From: Zeugodacus cucurbitae | Lineage: Eukaryota > Arthropoda > Insecta > Diptera > Tephritidae | Direction: 5' to 3' | Assembly (NCBI RefSeq): GCF_028554725.1 | Contig: NC_071668.1 | Coordinates: forward strand, 496,001 to 560,000 | DNA: 64,000 bases | In this document: positions 11,759 to 24,600 of the stretch, in pieces | Layout: each line of letters starts with the position of its first letter | Numbering within the stretch: position 1 is the first letter of the stretch | Made by a program: the position numbers and the translations under genes | Notes under the pieces: generated by a model | Told to the model about the DNA's origin: nothing | Database searches by the model: none | The model's input: only the letters and a program-made list of their open reading frames with translations

Positions 11759-14700
11759 GCACTTGTCGGTAGGGTCAGACAAGCAGAAATTGTGAAAGCT
11801 CAGTGAGATGGTAGGTGTTTGGAGACAAAGGGATTCGAGAGAATGTATACACAATTGATGCACATAGTACATATTCGTATACATACATGCACGTTTGTAC
11901 ACAAGTAAATTCCAATAAAACCAGACGGAGAAGAAGAAGAACTAGCAGAACGCACGCGCCATTCGGCAGACGCAAAATTTTACATGACAAATGCGGTGGA
12001 AACACACCATGAACAGGGGGCTGGCAGACACAAATGAACAAAACATTGGCGTCAACACATGCAGGCAGACAGGCAGACAGGCGGGCGTAGTAACTGTCGC
12101 CGTCACCCGAAACTGCTGCCACATGACCGACCTACAGCAAACCCGCACAACTTTAAAAGACCTTAAGTGTTGAATGGTGAATAATATACAGGAGTTTATA
12201 CAAGCTTAATGAAAGAGGCAGGCGAATGCTCCTCGTACTTGTACCCCTCCGTGCCTGCCCCCTATAGTGGTACGCATATTTTATTGACCGACAGCAGAGT
12301 TTTTCGAATAAGGCCTGGAATGGAACACTGTTTCGTTATGAGAATTAGGACAAATTTTATCTGTGGTGAGCGAAAACCTGTCTAACACAGAATATGTTGA
12401 AATTGATCGCAAAGTGATCGATTTCCGCATGCTTAGAGAGATACAGAATTCTGAAGTGTCAACCACAACGGCTAAACTACTGGATCTAGTCTTCGTACTA
12501 CTCTTTCGGAAGTTAGTTACTGGCTGGGTGCTTATGGGAGCGCTAGCATGCAGACACATACACACGCACAAATGCGCAAATTGTGTGTTGGTTATGTGAA
12601 AAACAAAAGAAATAACCGACATTTGTGCACAGAAAGCGCTTCGTTGATTGAATCGCTTCGTTGAGCATATTTCCTTTGAAAGTCTCCGACTTTCATGACA
12701 AGTCGCAATATCGACAAGACTAGCCACCTCCTCCAGCAAGTCTTACAACGTTTAGGTTGACATTATGCCTCTACAGATAGAGAAAAAAAAAACCGAGAAA
12801 AATAAACTCGACTTCAAAAGATTCCCGCTGTTAGATAAAAATGCATATTATTTTCTCTTAATTATAACTAAAGTTAGGAATTCATATACGTGTCTGTATA
12901 TAAGGTGTAATTTTAAATTAAGTTGGCAATAAAATTGTGCGTTAAAGAAAACATACAATTCAGATTCGAAGCAGTTACAGAGCATCAGAACAGCTTCGAG
13001 ATATTCTGCGCAGATATTCAAGAAAGGAATCCTCCAAAAAAAATTTATGAAAGACAAATTATTGGCGAAGTCAAACGTTTTGAGGACTTTACATTTGCTT
13101 TCTAACTTTTCCTTACTTATTTAAAAAAAATGTGCTAGTTGCTTTTGCAATTCAAGCATACAATTTCTTTTCTTTCAGAACTCAATTCAAAAATCGGAAA
13201 ATCTCCCGTGGTGCCCGTGTGAATGTGGCTCTATATTAAGTTAGACTTGTTTTTTTAGTTCTATCATACGTTTGTCTCTCTTGCTTATCGACTGGAGTGA
13301 GGGACACAATCGAAGGAAAAAAAAAACAAAAAATTGTTTCAGCTTATCAAGGACAAAGGATACTGCCTCACTGATGGCAAGCAAACGTTAGCTAGTTCCT
13401 CGCCCGCCTCCCCTTTTGACGATGGTGATAAGTAAAACGATGGCATGAATACATAATTAATGTACGTAGTAATGTGGTGGATGCGTGTACCCAGACGAGA
13501 TTGCTAAGCGGCGAGGCTGAGTGCAGCAGGACGAGCGAAACACGTGCCAACGGCATTTCAAGGATAGCCAGGCCGGTCGGTCGGTCGTTCTTCGCTTGGC
13601 TGCCTCGATGTGCTGTATGTACATTTCTCGGTTTGTTGGCCGAAAGTTAATGGCGACACAACAACAGCGACAAAGAGCGTAAAAAACAAGAACAACTTTT
13701 TACTGAAGTTTAGGCGTTTACAAACATAAACGTGATCCCCATCTCCAACTGCTGCTGATTACAGTGCGTGTCTTTTGTCACAAAGACGCCTCTGTGGGAG
13801 CATGTGCACCCTTCCAAATCACCGACTTTTCGGTTACGCACACCACGGGTGGGAGGAATTGACATTGAAAAGGAAATTCAACTTTTCGCCATTGTGCGTA
13901 CATCGTCGGAGCACACACTTTATGTTGCCAAGGAAACTTTAGCTGGGAGTGGCTGGGCGCGGCTGAGGCGCCTTGTCGGCCGGTCCAGATAAAGCCGTTA
14001 CAATAAATGTGTGCGCAATAGAGGAAACGAAAATGTGAGATTGTATATTGGTCCAATCATTAAGTGGCCGCATTTATGTAATTACACTACCAACAGAAAA
14101 TATTATAGCCTATAAAATGCAGACACATACACTGTACTCACATTTTCCATAAATCGGTTCAATTACGATTTTTCCGATTGCTCGATTTTGTGTGTGATAC
14201 AGGAGTTATGTACATAGGTTCTGTGCTCGGAACTAAGCTCAATATGTGTTCTACAACATCGTTCGCCGTTTGGCAGAATCATCCTTGGAGCGACAATAGC
14301 AACCACACGAGAGCATTTCTACTAATGCTTCGAATGACATAGAGACGCGCACCATAAATTGTATCGGAAGATCAATCAAGTGTCCAGTAAAGATGTAAGC
14401 TTCTATTGTATACAAATATCAAATCGTACCTTGTGTAATTATTTACATACGTATATAAGTATATATATGAAGCTCGATTATTTCTCGACCGGTTATAAGT
14501 CATAAAATGCTCATTTTGCGCTGGCATTTGCACTGTTTTATTTGTGTCAAATTCAAAAGGCTGCTTAACAGGCAATAATCGTGTGTAAATCGGTTCGAGT
14601 AGCCGACACGATTGTCATTACCGCAGAGCAAATCACGGCCAACCGCTATGTGAAAGACAAGTAACTTTATAACAAATAAGCCCGAACTAATCGCGAACAA

Positions 14701-15129
14701 AGCATAGTCATAAACCTGCCCACATGCCACATCTAACCATGCATATTAAGCACACAAAGTTATCAAAACCAACAACAAATGCAACGACACGTTGGCAAGT
14801 AAATGCATACACAGGGCACATATGTATAGACAACAACAAACATTCACCCATGACCATACCATACCGAGAAGGAAGCCGAGGTCTTGAACACGATAACTAA
14901 CAAAGCACTCGAGCAGCAGGCATTTAACGTTCAAGAGGTAACTGGTAAACGTCGTTGTGCCAACAGCCAGTAAGCAGCGTCTAATACCAGCCCAAGCAAC
15001 CCAAGTTATTCGAAATTGTTACTACAATTGGCTAAAGATCTGATTGTCTGCCAAGCTGTCTGGCTTGTGCAGCTTTTGAATATTAATGAAATTGTTGCCG
15101 ATAATCAGTTGTAGATACAAACACGCCGA

Positions 15130-15187
15130 CAAACCAACCGACGGACCCACGGACCGACCGACAGACGACCAACCAACCAACCAACCA
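15130..15187. repeat. Imperfect CCAA/CCGA tetranucleotide tract
   Basis: Runs of AACC, GACC and GACG units end in four AACC copies. Confidence 0.8.
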
Positions 15188-18100
15188 GCGAACTCTCCGA
15201 CCATGGCAAGCGGTTAAACGCCAGAACACACAACATCCGAGCGCTGCAGTTGGCCTCTTCCATATTTGCTTATTTTTATTCGCTCGTTGCACTTGAGCCG
15301 ATTGCATTCTACATGTTTTCACCCGTACACTTTACGGCGCACTGTTTAGTTATGATTATTGGTATAGCTGCTTGCAATTGCTGTCATGGCCGTTATTGTG
15401 TGACGGTGTTTTGGTCGATGCCGTCAGTCGCCAGTCGCCAGTTGTGGCCTGTTGCCTCTGCCTTTGCTCCAGCGAAATCTACGGAGCACCGTTGGGCACT
15501 CATTAATTTTACGGCTCATCTGTGTAGACTGACTTTAAAGTGCATTTCCGCCGTTACTTCTTGCCAGCAACCTTTACGAGTGGGAGTTATGGGTTAGGCC
15601 AACTGTCAAAATACATACACATATATACATATGTACCCGCTTTGATAGCTGCAGACACCATGGCCGTGGCTGAAGGCGGTATGACCTGAGTGGTGGTTGT
15701 AGCCGAGTGCTGTTTAATATGTTTGCCAGCAATAAAAATGTTTGCTTAAAACATTACACCGAACCGTTACCAATGTTTTCCGTTCATTCCCCAAGACGAA
15801 AGACTGTCATAAATTCTAAACTGTAGCATTGCAGTAACAAAAAAGTCTTTATGCTTTGTGTTAAGCTTCAGCGGCGAACATTTGCAATACAAAGTAATTG
15901 TGTTTTTGAAGAGAGGCAACAGTCTCTTTTTGAAATAATACTGATTTAAAACACTATAATTCTTATTTGTTATAATAACAAATTGCCATTTTAAGGGCTA
16001 TTCACTTAACGGTTAAGCGGGAGGAGCTACCGTTACAAAATCTATGTTTTGTTCAAGTGTGGATGCCGATCGGCAGCCGATGTCAAACTTCCGAACATTT
16101 GCATGGCTTTCAGGTTATCTATGTTTGAAACCGATAATTCTAAGAAAATATTTACATATCTTACGGAATTACCGTTTTTGTTTTTGGTTGACTAAACTAA
16201 AAACGAAACAGCTTTATTTTAGAGCATTTGGCCAATATGAACTAATCGATCAATTTTACAAGAAGCCGGGGTTTACATATATTGATGAAATCGTGAACAC
16301 TGGGCATTGATTTCCATATTGTGTGTGCGTTTTTCGATAGATATGTATGTACATATGTACACTTGCGTATCTGTTCGTGGAGTATACATATGTACATACG
16401 TATGTATGTATATGAAGGAACTCGTAAAAGCTTCGGCATCCTCGATAATAATTGGAATTGTTGACAAACATCCACCTCGACTAGACAAAAAATGCACATC
16501 ACGTCTACCGATTATATGTATGTATACTCTTATATCCACCACAGGGCGAGCCTTAATATAAACTTTATTATAGCTATCGCCGTCAGAGCAAACCCTACTT
16601 TCTCTACCCGTCAAATGTACGATGATTTAGTCTCTATATAGTACATATGTACATATGTATGTACATAAGACATATACTTCGTAAAATCATCCTCACTGGC
16701 ATAAATGGCAGAACTGTCGAAAAATAAGTCACACATCCCCGCCTACCCTTCAATATACCCACACAGAGGCGTAAATGATTCGAGAGAGAATTAACGATTT
16801 CAGTATCTAGACCATCGTCTGAATTCGTGTCGGCATTCGAGACCAGTCATACCACGTGTCTGCCGCCATCGGTGCCATCATTACCCTTACTGCCGCCGCC
16901 GCAACGACGCTTCTCAAATACTCGTAGCATATTGGGGTGTAAATACTGGGTGGTAAATCTTGGGCGGTGGGCGGTGGGCGCTAGCTTTCCGCTATTCTAA
17001 TGAGCTACCCATGCTGCTCTGGGTAAAGACGATAGAAGGATGGGGAGAAAATGCCACTGCTTTTATACGACGCCAGTCAGCCCTTAACGTGTACTCGCAT
17101 GCGTCTGATACAAGCATATGCCAACCTGGTGGTGTCACACAACTTTCAGACGTACGAATGCGAACTTAAAATCATGCCAACGAGCCATTGTGCAGTAGGG
17201 AGGAGATGGCAAGCCGAGAGCTTCATTCAAATTTCATTGCTGTAGGTTGTGGCTAGACTGGGTAAATTAGTGCCAATGTAAGTTTCTTTTAGCCTCTTGT
17301 TAGGCTTTTCATTCGGCATGCGCTTCAGCATAGGTTGGTTGTTGGTGGTTGCTGGATAAGTTGGACTTCGGTTTAGCGTTCGCGTCGTTATTACTGTGGT
17401 TGTTTTTTTAATGGTTGTGTGGCGTGTCACGGCGGCGGCAACGGCTATGACGACGAACAGAATATTTTTTGTCGGCTGTCGGCTGCGCCAAGCCAAGTGA
17501 GGTGGGCAAATGTGGTGGGCAATTGGCGTCGGCTGTGCTGCGTGTGCATGCCAGCGGTCGGGGGCACAGTGGTTTGCAAATAAATTGAGTGCTGTCTGCC
17601 TGTCTGCTGGTGCTATTAGACGGTCGCTCGTTATATGTCGTTGTTGTGACAGTTATTATTGTTGTTGTTCTTGCTATTATAATTCAAGTTGTTGCTATGA
17701 TAATAGTTGTTATGGCTGTCAAGTAGCAACGTGCGGATGGAAATAGCATTACATGTGTGTGTGTATATATTTGTGGGTGTATAAGTGAACTCCATGGTTG
17801 GTTCACATCCAAATGTATTCACGTACATATGTATGTAAGTAGTGCATCTGCGTGTGCGTTCACTGGAATGTGCGTACATAATGCTGTACATAAGCATATT
17901 TCGAGCGCGTGTTCGGCATTACTGGCAGACACAACAGCCGGCGGTGAGGAATGTCAAATGAGGCATGTCTGTGTATCTATCCGTTTTATGTGTGAAAACA
18001 TCTTATCGTATAGAAACAGAGTTGCCACTTTTCGGGTATCTCCTTTACTACATTGACATATTCTTTGTAATGAGCCATATAAAAGCCATGGGTTTGACCA

Positions 18101-18864
18101 CTAACTTTCCCACATCAATGGCTCTCTATATTGTAAAAACCAATGTAATACTGAAATGTAGTTGCGATTCGCAGAACGCGAATTTTGCGCGATTTCAAGC
18201 CCAGCTAAAAAACTGTATCCTCTTTTATTTCTTCCATGCATTAATTGCAGACAGAAAAAGCGTTACGGGCTGCCACCTACAAACTTTCCATTTCGACTCA
18301 ATATGTCCTTGAGCGGGTCATTGCTGCTGCCACACGGCGCTAGCCACTCGCCGAATATGCTTGCGGTTGTTACAGCGTTTTCATACATACATACATATGT
18401 ATCTATATTCGTCTGTATATATAAGTAAATACCTACATTTATATATATCCTCGTGATAGCTGCAAAGCGTTTTATAAATATTTTTGGGCCAAACCCATTT
18501 AGTACACACTTTTCTTACATACATATATACTTTCATTTTCTATTTCCATGCACATTCATTTTCATGTTTATGTACTTAGATATATGTAAATATGTACATA
18601 CATATGTAATTTATGAATGAGTTTTAACGATGTTTTAAAATCTTTAATTGAATTTATTTAAGCAGCTTAAAAAGTCCCCACGTTCTCTTCTAGCATATAA
18701 TCTGTTTTATCCAACACAAAAAATCGTGTGTTGCCTAAACCCACTTATTTCAAGACATCGAATAGTCTTCTGATTAATCTTTCTCTAGATAAACATTTGA
18801 AACACTCAATATTAAAATGTTCTACTCACATTAGCAGGTCAGATGTCGATGACAAAAATAACAA

Positions 18865-18900
18865 TTTAGTTATCTTACCTGAAAATATAAGAAAATACAT
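18865..18900 (-). promoter_or_regulatory. snoo: Candidate recursive splice site (ratchet point)
   Basis: On the minus strand the sequence reads TTCTTATATTTTCAG followed directly by GTAAGATAAC, with the junction between plus positions 18879 and 18878. This is a pyrimidine-rich 3' splice site fused to a 5' splice site, the known signature of zero-length-exon recursive splicing in long fly introns. The strand matches snoo, whose exon donor lies 26.8 kb upstream. I noticed no equally good match on the plus strand. Confidence 0.45.
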
Positions 18901-20900
18901 ATTAGTCAATAATTTTACAAATGTATAACTACTTCAGAAATACTCAATCCTTTCACACAGATTCAGAATCAGATGAGGTTAGGAATACTGTGGATGCAGA
19001 TTCGATTTGAGATCTTGATGTTTCTCTATCCTTTTAATTTATTCAACAAAATTATTCATTATTCTTATAAAAATATAGACGCCTTCCACACTTTAGACTC
19101 AGTTCGACTGGACTACAGATATATTGACATGTTTCAATAGAGTATCAGCTGTTCCGAATAGAGTTTTATATGGAATTTTGAATTATATAAACTAATTGTT
19201 TTTTGAAGATTACACATAACTAAAATATATGAATTCAATACTAGTGGCGCCCTTTCATAGAAACAATGCGAAGAATGCAGAGCGTATACTAAAATTAGAT
19301 GATACTCTACAAAAAGTCAAAACAATCGTTACTCCCGAAACGTTTCTTCAACATTACATAGTTATATGTATATAGTTAAAGAGGAGAACCGAAACACAGA
19401 GAGGAAAGTCTAAAAGAAGGAATTTTAATGACTACAATTAATATGTCAATAAAAGCCATTTGGTTTAAAGAAATTTTTCTGAAATGTGTAAGACTATTTC
19501 AGTTGTAACAATCATAGGCACACAACAGATATACATATTTATAACAAAATATAATGTATATATATGAATATGCAGAGCAAGTGTAATCGCCAACAACTTG
19601 AAATGAACTTAGAACGAAAGACACAGCTGTCGCCTATGTGATACATTAAACTCAAGCAACAACAGCTGCATCAACTACCGTTAGCAGGAGCCGAGACAGC
19701 AAGTGCAGCCAATACTCGAACACAGGTAATAAGAATAATATTGGGAGACTGGGCAATCTCCACAGAGTCTTCTAGATCATCGATGCAGTCGGCACAATTT
19801 ACTTTTGTGTGGTTGACATGTACAGAGCTATGTAGAATTGCAATGAGATCCTAAATGAAATTTTATCCAAATATGAAAAGTTATTCTAATAATTAATTGA
19901 TTTCTACATAAAACCATAAGGACAGAAAAACAATGATTGGAATGGAAATATTGCGAAGTTACTTCAACTTTTTACCCACTGTATTTGCAACGAAAAGGAA
20001 AACCTGGGGCGACAACAACAACAAGGGCATATTCGTCACTGCAATAACTGTCGCAACGACAACGGCAGCAGTGCCAAAAATTAACTTTTGCAACCACGAA
20101 CGGAAAGTACAGCAAAAATACGATTTTGCAGAGTACTGTGTATGTACATTTGGGTGTGTGCCTTCAGAATTTTCTACATCTTGCCTTTGCGGATTTCTGT
20201 ACACTTTGCAACAAGATTTATGTTGCAAGGCATGCGCGTGCATTAATTTTAATTACGATTCTTCTTGGCGATTACCATTTACGTATCGTCACCTCCCTCC
20301 CTCGCTCGCTGGCAGCACCATTTCACTTTTGTCCCAAGCAACGGCAAACGAATAGGCAAAGACATTTCGAGGAAAGTCTGCTCAATGAAACGCGCAGTCT
20401 AAAATGCATACATACATACATATGTACATACACACAAACATTTTCATACATAAATTCATTGGACTCCTGTCGCTGCAGTTGCCGTGCGCTAAAAGCCATT
20501 TTCATATTTAAGATTTTATTTGTTTGTTCGCACTTGCATACTATATGTACATATATAAATATAATAAATGTGTGTGTATATGCATACCATAACGCTCAGA
20601 AGTCTGGACTTACCAATTTCAATGCATCGCTTTAAAGCAAAAAGAATTGCGACAATAAACTCTCAAGTTATAGAAAATATAATAAAAAACAACTTTATAA
20701 AAAAAACTTCAACTTCCTTCGGCAAGAGTTTTGTAACTGTAGAAAAAACCGATTTACATGACAACCGATTTTCTATAAATATTATTGAAAATACTCAAAA
20801 TATAACAAAAACTTCTGATGCCATTAAATAATAATAAAAAAAACAATAAAATCAAAATTCAAACTTTTGAGCGGTGGTGAATATGAAGACATATACACAA

Positions 20901-21050
20901 AGGGTGTTTTTGAGGTATAGAACTTTCAAATGAAACATTAAATGAAGTGGTCAATATTTTTACTTTATTTGTTTGTTGTTTCATCAATGAAAATGACTTG
21001 ATGCTAAAATATTAAAATATATTATAAGTGTTTACCCCTTAAAGACACCC
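20901..21050. mobile_element. Short MITE, mariner type
   Basis: The left end starts AGGGTGTTTTTGAGG and the right end, reverse-complemented, starts AGGGTGTCTTTAAGG, matching at 13 of 15 positions. The AGGGTGTTTTT...GGTATAGAAC end resembles a common insect mariner-type terminal repeat. The interior is AT-rich and non-coding. A TA target duplication is visible only on the right (TATA after 21050), so boundaries are approximate. Confidence 0.6.
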
Positions 21051-21664
21051 TATATCTCTACCACAAATGCATACATACATATATACTGACATATGTGCAT
21101 ATATAATTGCTGTTGTTGTCATTACTTTGTCAAATGTTGTTGGCAATTGCCGCTGCAACCGCGCCACAGTTGGTTGGCTGTGCATCCGCCGACCAACCGT
21201 CCAAAACGCCCTGGCACGCAGGGCAATTTTATGCGCGAAAATATTTTTAAATGCGCAACGCGACAACGCACAGCACCAACAACAACAACAGTAGAAGCAA
21301 TAGCAACAATTGCAGACGCTACAGCGGGCCGCGCCAACGAAAGGATCGTCAGTCGCAGTCCGCCATCGCGGCATCGATACTTTGGCAGTCAAGTGGCGAA
21401 AATTGCATGCAATGCATCGGCGGCAATTATTACACGCAAAGGAAAAATACCGATGAAGCAAAAAACTTGGAATTGGAATTGTGTGCATCTGTGCTGGCCC
21501 GTGTGCATGCCTGTGTGTGTGTTGCCCAACAAATCGCTGGTGTCGTCGGGAAGTCGGAGAGCCATCGGAGAGAAACGAATGCAATTCGAAAATAAAAATT
21601 CAGTAAATCGCGCATTAAATTTGAACGAGCGACTGAAAGTCGAATTCAAGCGTCCGATGCGAGT

Positions 21665-21689
21665 GGGGGGAGGGGGGATAGGGATAGGG
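21665..21689 (+). other. G-quadruplex-forming motif
   Basis: Four G-runs (21665-21670, 21672-21677, 21681-21683, 21687-21689) are separated by 1-3 nt loops. This satisfies the usual four-run G-quadruplex rule, and two more GGG runs follow within 15 bases. Confidence 0.6.
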
Positions 21690-24600
21690 CTACGGGCAAG
21701 TGGGCGACGTGGGCGACGTGGATGTATACGAATTCATTGGCAAAACTGCCGGCGCTCATTGAGCAGCTAGTCATCGTGTTGCTTAATGTGATAATGAAAA
21801 TTGTGCGCCGTCAACAGAAATTCAAGCGATGAAACAACTAAAATATTTATATAAGTATGTACATATGTATACGTATGTTGGTATGCATGTCAGTATATAG
21901 TAAAACGCGGAGGCATACGTTGGCACGAAATTATTGCGTTTTATGATTTGCATTTATATTTCGAGCATAGAATACATTTATTTAATATTCAGAATTTATT
22001 TAAAGCGCCAGCAGATATGGATCCATGATGATCTATACAAATAAATATACATTTACAAATATGTAACTAATCTCATCTGAATTTATTTCCTGAAGCGCGG
22101 CAAATGTTCGCTACATCCCTATGAGGTCAAGAAGCTCGTAAAATGTTCCTGTTTGCTTAAGTGTGTATATGGATGTATGTTTGTTGGTCTTTTACCACAT
22201 TCATTAAAAAAGCTACGTATCACACATCCATCCATATGTTCCACAAGCTTGCAGAAATCAAAGGGTTGGCATTGCGGTTGTGTGCGCCGAACATTAGAGA
22301 CAGTAAATCCTCATGACATAATAAATAACCGCAATATATTCATTTGCAACATACGTATACGTACACATTTTTAAGTGTGTTGACATACGTATAAAGTTTT
22401 TTTTGAAGATGCACCCTACAGGGAATCGCTGTCCAAACAGACCAAAAACCACACCAAAAATATATCCGCTACTTCGCAAGAGGCTCCCACACGTACACAT
22501 TTTCTACATTTTCCCATTTGTTTGGCAATAGTTCTGAACTATCGATCTAGTAATGGTCTTTGATGGACTAAAACAAAGCAAATTCATACATACATATGTA
22601 TGTCAAGCAAGTACATAAAAACAATCTTAGAGCTAGCTCGCCTATGCAGATATGCGAATGCGTGTGTACCACGCACATCATTATTGTTCATGCAGTTGTC
22701 CTTCTCGCCAAACTGCCGACTACCGGAGTTGCCAACGCCGTGAAGCTGACTTATTGTCTTCATCGCCGCTGTGACGGCGACAATCGAAGTATCCACCGCG
22801 ACTACATGTCGCCATTATATGTACATACGTTTGTTTGTAGGCTGTTTTATGTAAACGGTGTTGTTGTGAGTGAACTGTGGAATAAAAGTTAAGCGTTCGG
22901 CAATTTGCTGTAAGATAGTATATATAAAATTCCTACTCTTATGAGCGGTTTTATAAAGATCAATTTTTTTTTTGATGATTAGGATGGGTTTTAAAGATGG
23001 TTTTTAAAGGTATTTGGCGTTTCCTACAAAATTTTCTCGAATGCTAGGAGCGAAGTATATTTCTGGTCTATGAATAGCAACGGAGAATTGTTGAAAAATA
23101 ATAAACATACTTCTCCACTGGCTTATTTGCTGAAGTACGAGGAATAATGCTTTCATTTGCACTCACCAATTCATTCATTGTCGAATTAAATCATCATTAT
23201 TCATAAAATCAGCCGATTTCTGTAAATGTAAGCAGTAAGTAAGTGTGTGTGCGTGAAAATAAATAACATTCTTGAAAGTCATGAATGGGAATGCAATTGC
23301 AATGCAAGCATTAGAGTCTAATGGATTACGCTTCATTGGCGAAAAGAAATAAACAAATTGTGCAAACTGTTTTGTATCTCTTCGATTTGCTAATTAGCAT
23401 GAAAAATGTGGAATATGCAAGAAAGAACTCAACAATCGCAAATATCAACAAAGCGCTTATTAAAAGCTCAATTGAAGAGAGCTTAGCCATTGAAGTGTAC
23501 ATAAATAAATGAAGCGCCTTGATGAGTGGATGAATTTTTGCTTCGCCAACAACAACAGCGACAAAATGCAGTTTCTCTAGCGACTACAGAGTCTAGTAGC
23601 TTATAATTGGATTATATACCATGAAAGAAGTAAACACGTATCAATTGATTACTCTCTGTCAGCAATTTTATTAAAAAAAAAACTTATTATTATTAGAAAA
23701 TGCAATGCGTGCACTTGCATATCTACACAACTTGTAGTGGCCACCGGGAATACTTGATGTTTTGTTACTCATACGCAATGGCACACACATATTGAGATAC
23801 AACAAATTATAAACAAATTTATATGCACTACATATAGGCATGTAACCCTTTATAAACAAATACATATTTTTTCAGACATCTCGCATCGATTACTTTTGTC
23901 TTGATTTGAAGATACCTACAAAATTATAGATTAATTTAGGTCAAAAATAATTAAGCATTGACCAGGTAAATTCCTATTTGGTATGTATATATCTACATAT
24001 GTATATAAATGAATGACCCGGTTTCCAAACATTTTCCTATTCCCCACAACCCCTGTCGTAGAAACAAAACCGGTAGTGATGCGGGCCCACAAAAGTGTTT
24101 GTCTGTGTCCTGTCTCCCTTGCACACACACGCATATTCGTTACTACAGAAGTACATCTACAACTATATAAAGACATATAGATATACATATATACACTGAA
24201 AGACAATGCAATGTGTAATATATGCAACAGGGATTGACGATAACTCACTTTGGTCGACGATGAAGATCTCAAATTTCTATGCAAAACTACACTTTGCTAT
24301 ACATAGATATAGTCAGTACTGTATATGTACTTGCATGGGGTTATGCACACCAACGGTTAACAAATATGTATGCATTCATGTAAATATGTACTTCAGAGTG
24401 TCTTTTTGCAATTCATAGCTACTGGTTCATAACAACTGGAAGGAGGGTACAATGCGTGGGTGTTTGCAGAGCGGAATGTATGAACGTATGTACGTATGAA
24501 GCCGAAGTAGACAGACAAAATGAGGGCAACTCCCAATGTGGTTGCTGCATTCGCTGATTATCAAGAGCAGAGACTGCACAGAGGTTCCTAACAGGACATT

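Larger units (their letters stand above)
11464..20900. other. Gene-free stretch with GC-richer islands
   Basis: I see no supported gene. GC-richer islands at about 11600-12150, 13480-14000, 15000-15600 and 16800-17750 alternate with AT-rich DNA. It holds CRE-like sites (11673-11758), a tetranucleotide tract (15130-15187), GTT repeats around 17640-17710, many TACATATG tracts (for example 16320-16420 and 16635-16675) and a candidate recursive splice site (18878/18879). By position it is inferred snoo intron. Confidence 0.5.

Noticed and set aside
12281..12739. 152-codon open frame on the minus strand
   Set aside because: No domain, odd composition, overlapping frame on the other strand and no splice or promoter context.
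20568..20831. 87-codon Lys/Asn/Ile-rich open frame
   Set aside because: AT-rich composition alone explains it; no homology or gene context.
21039..21770. Long overlapping open frames on both strands (225 and 181 codons)
   Set aside because: They overlap on both strands in GC-rich, repeat-tinged DNA, have no recognisable domain and are rich in Cys/Arg typical of non-coding frames.
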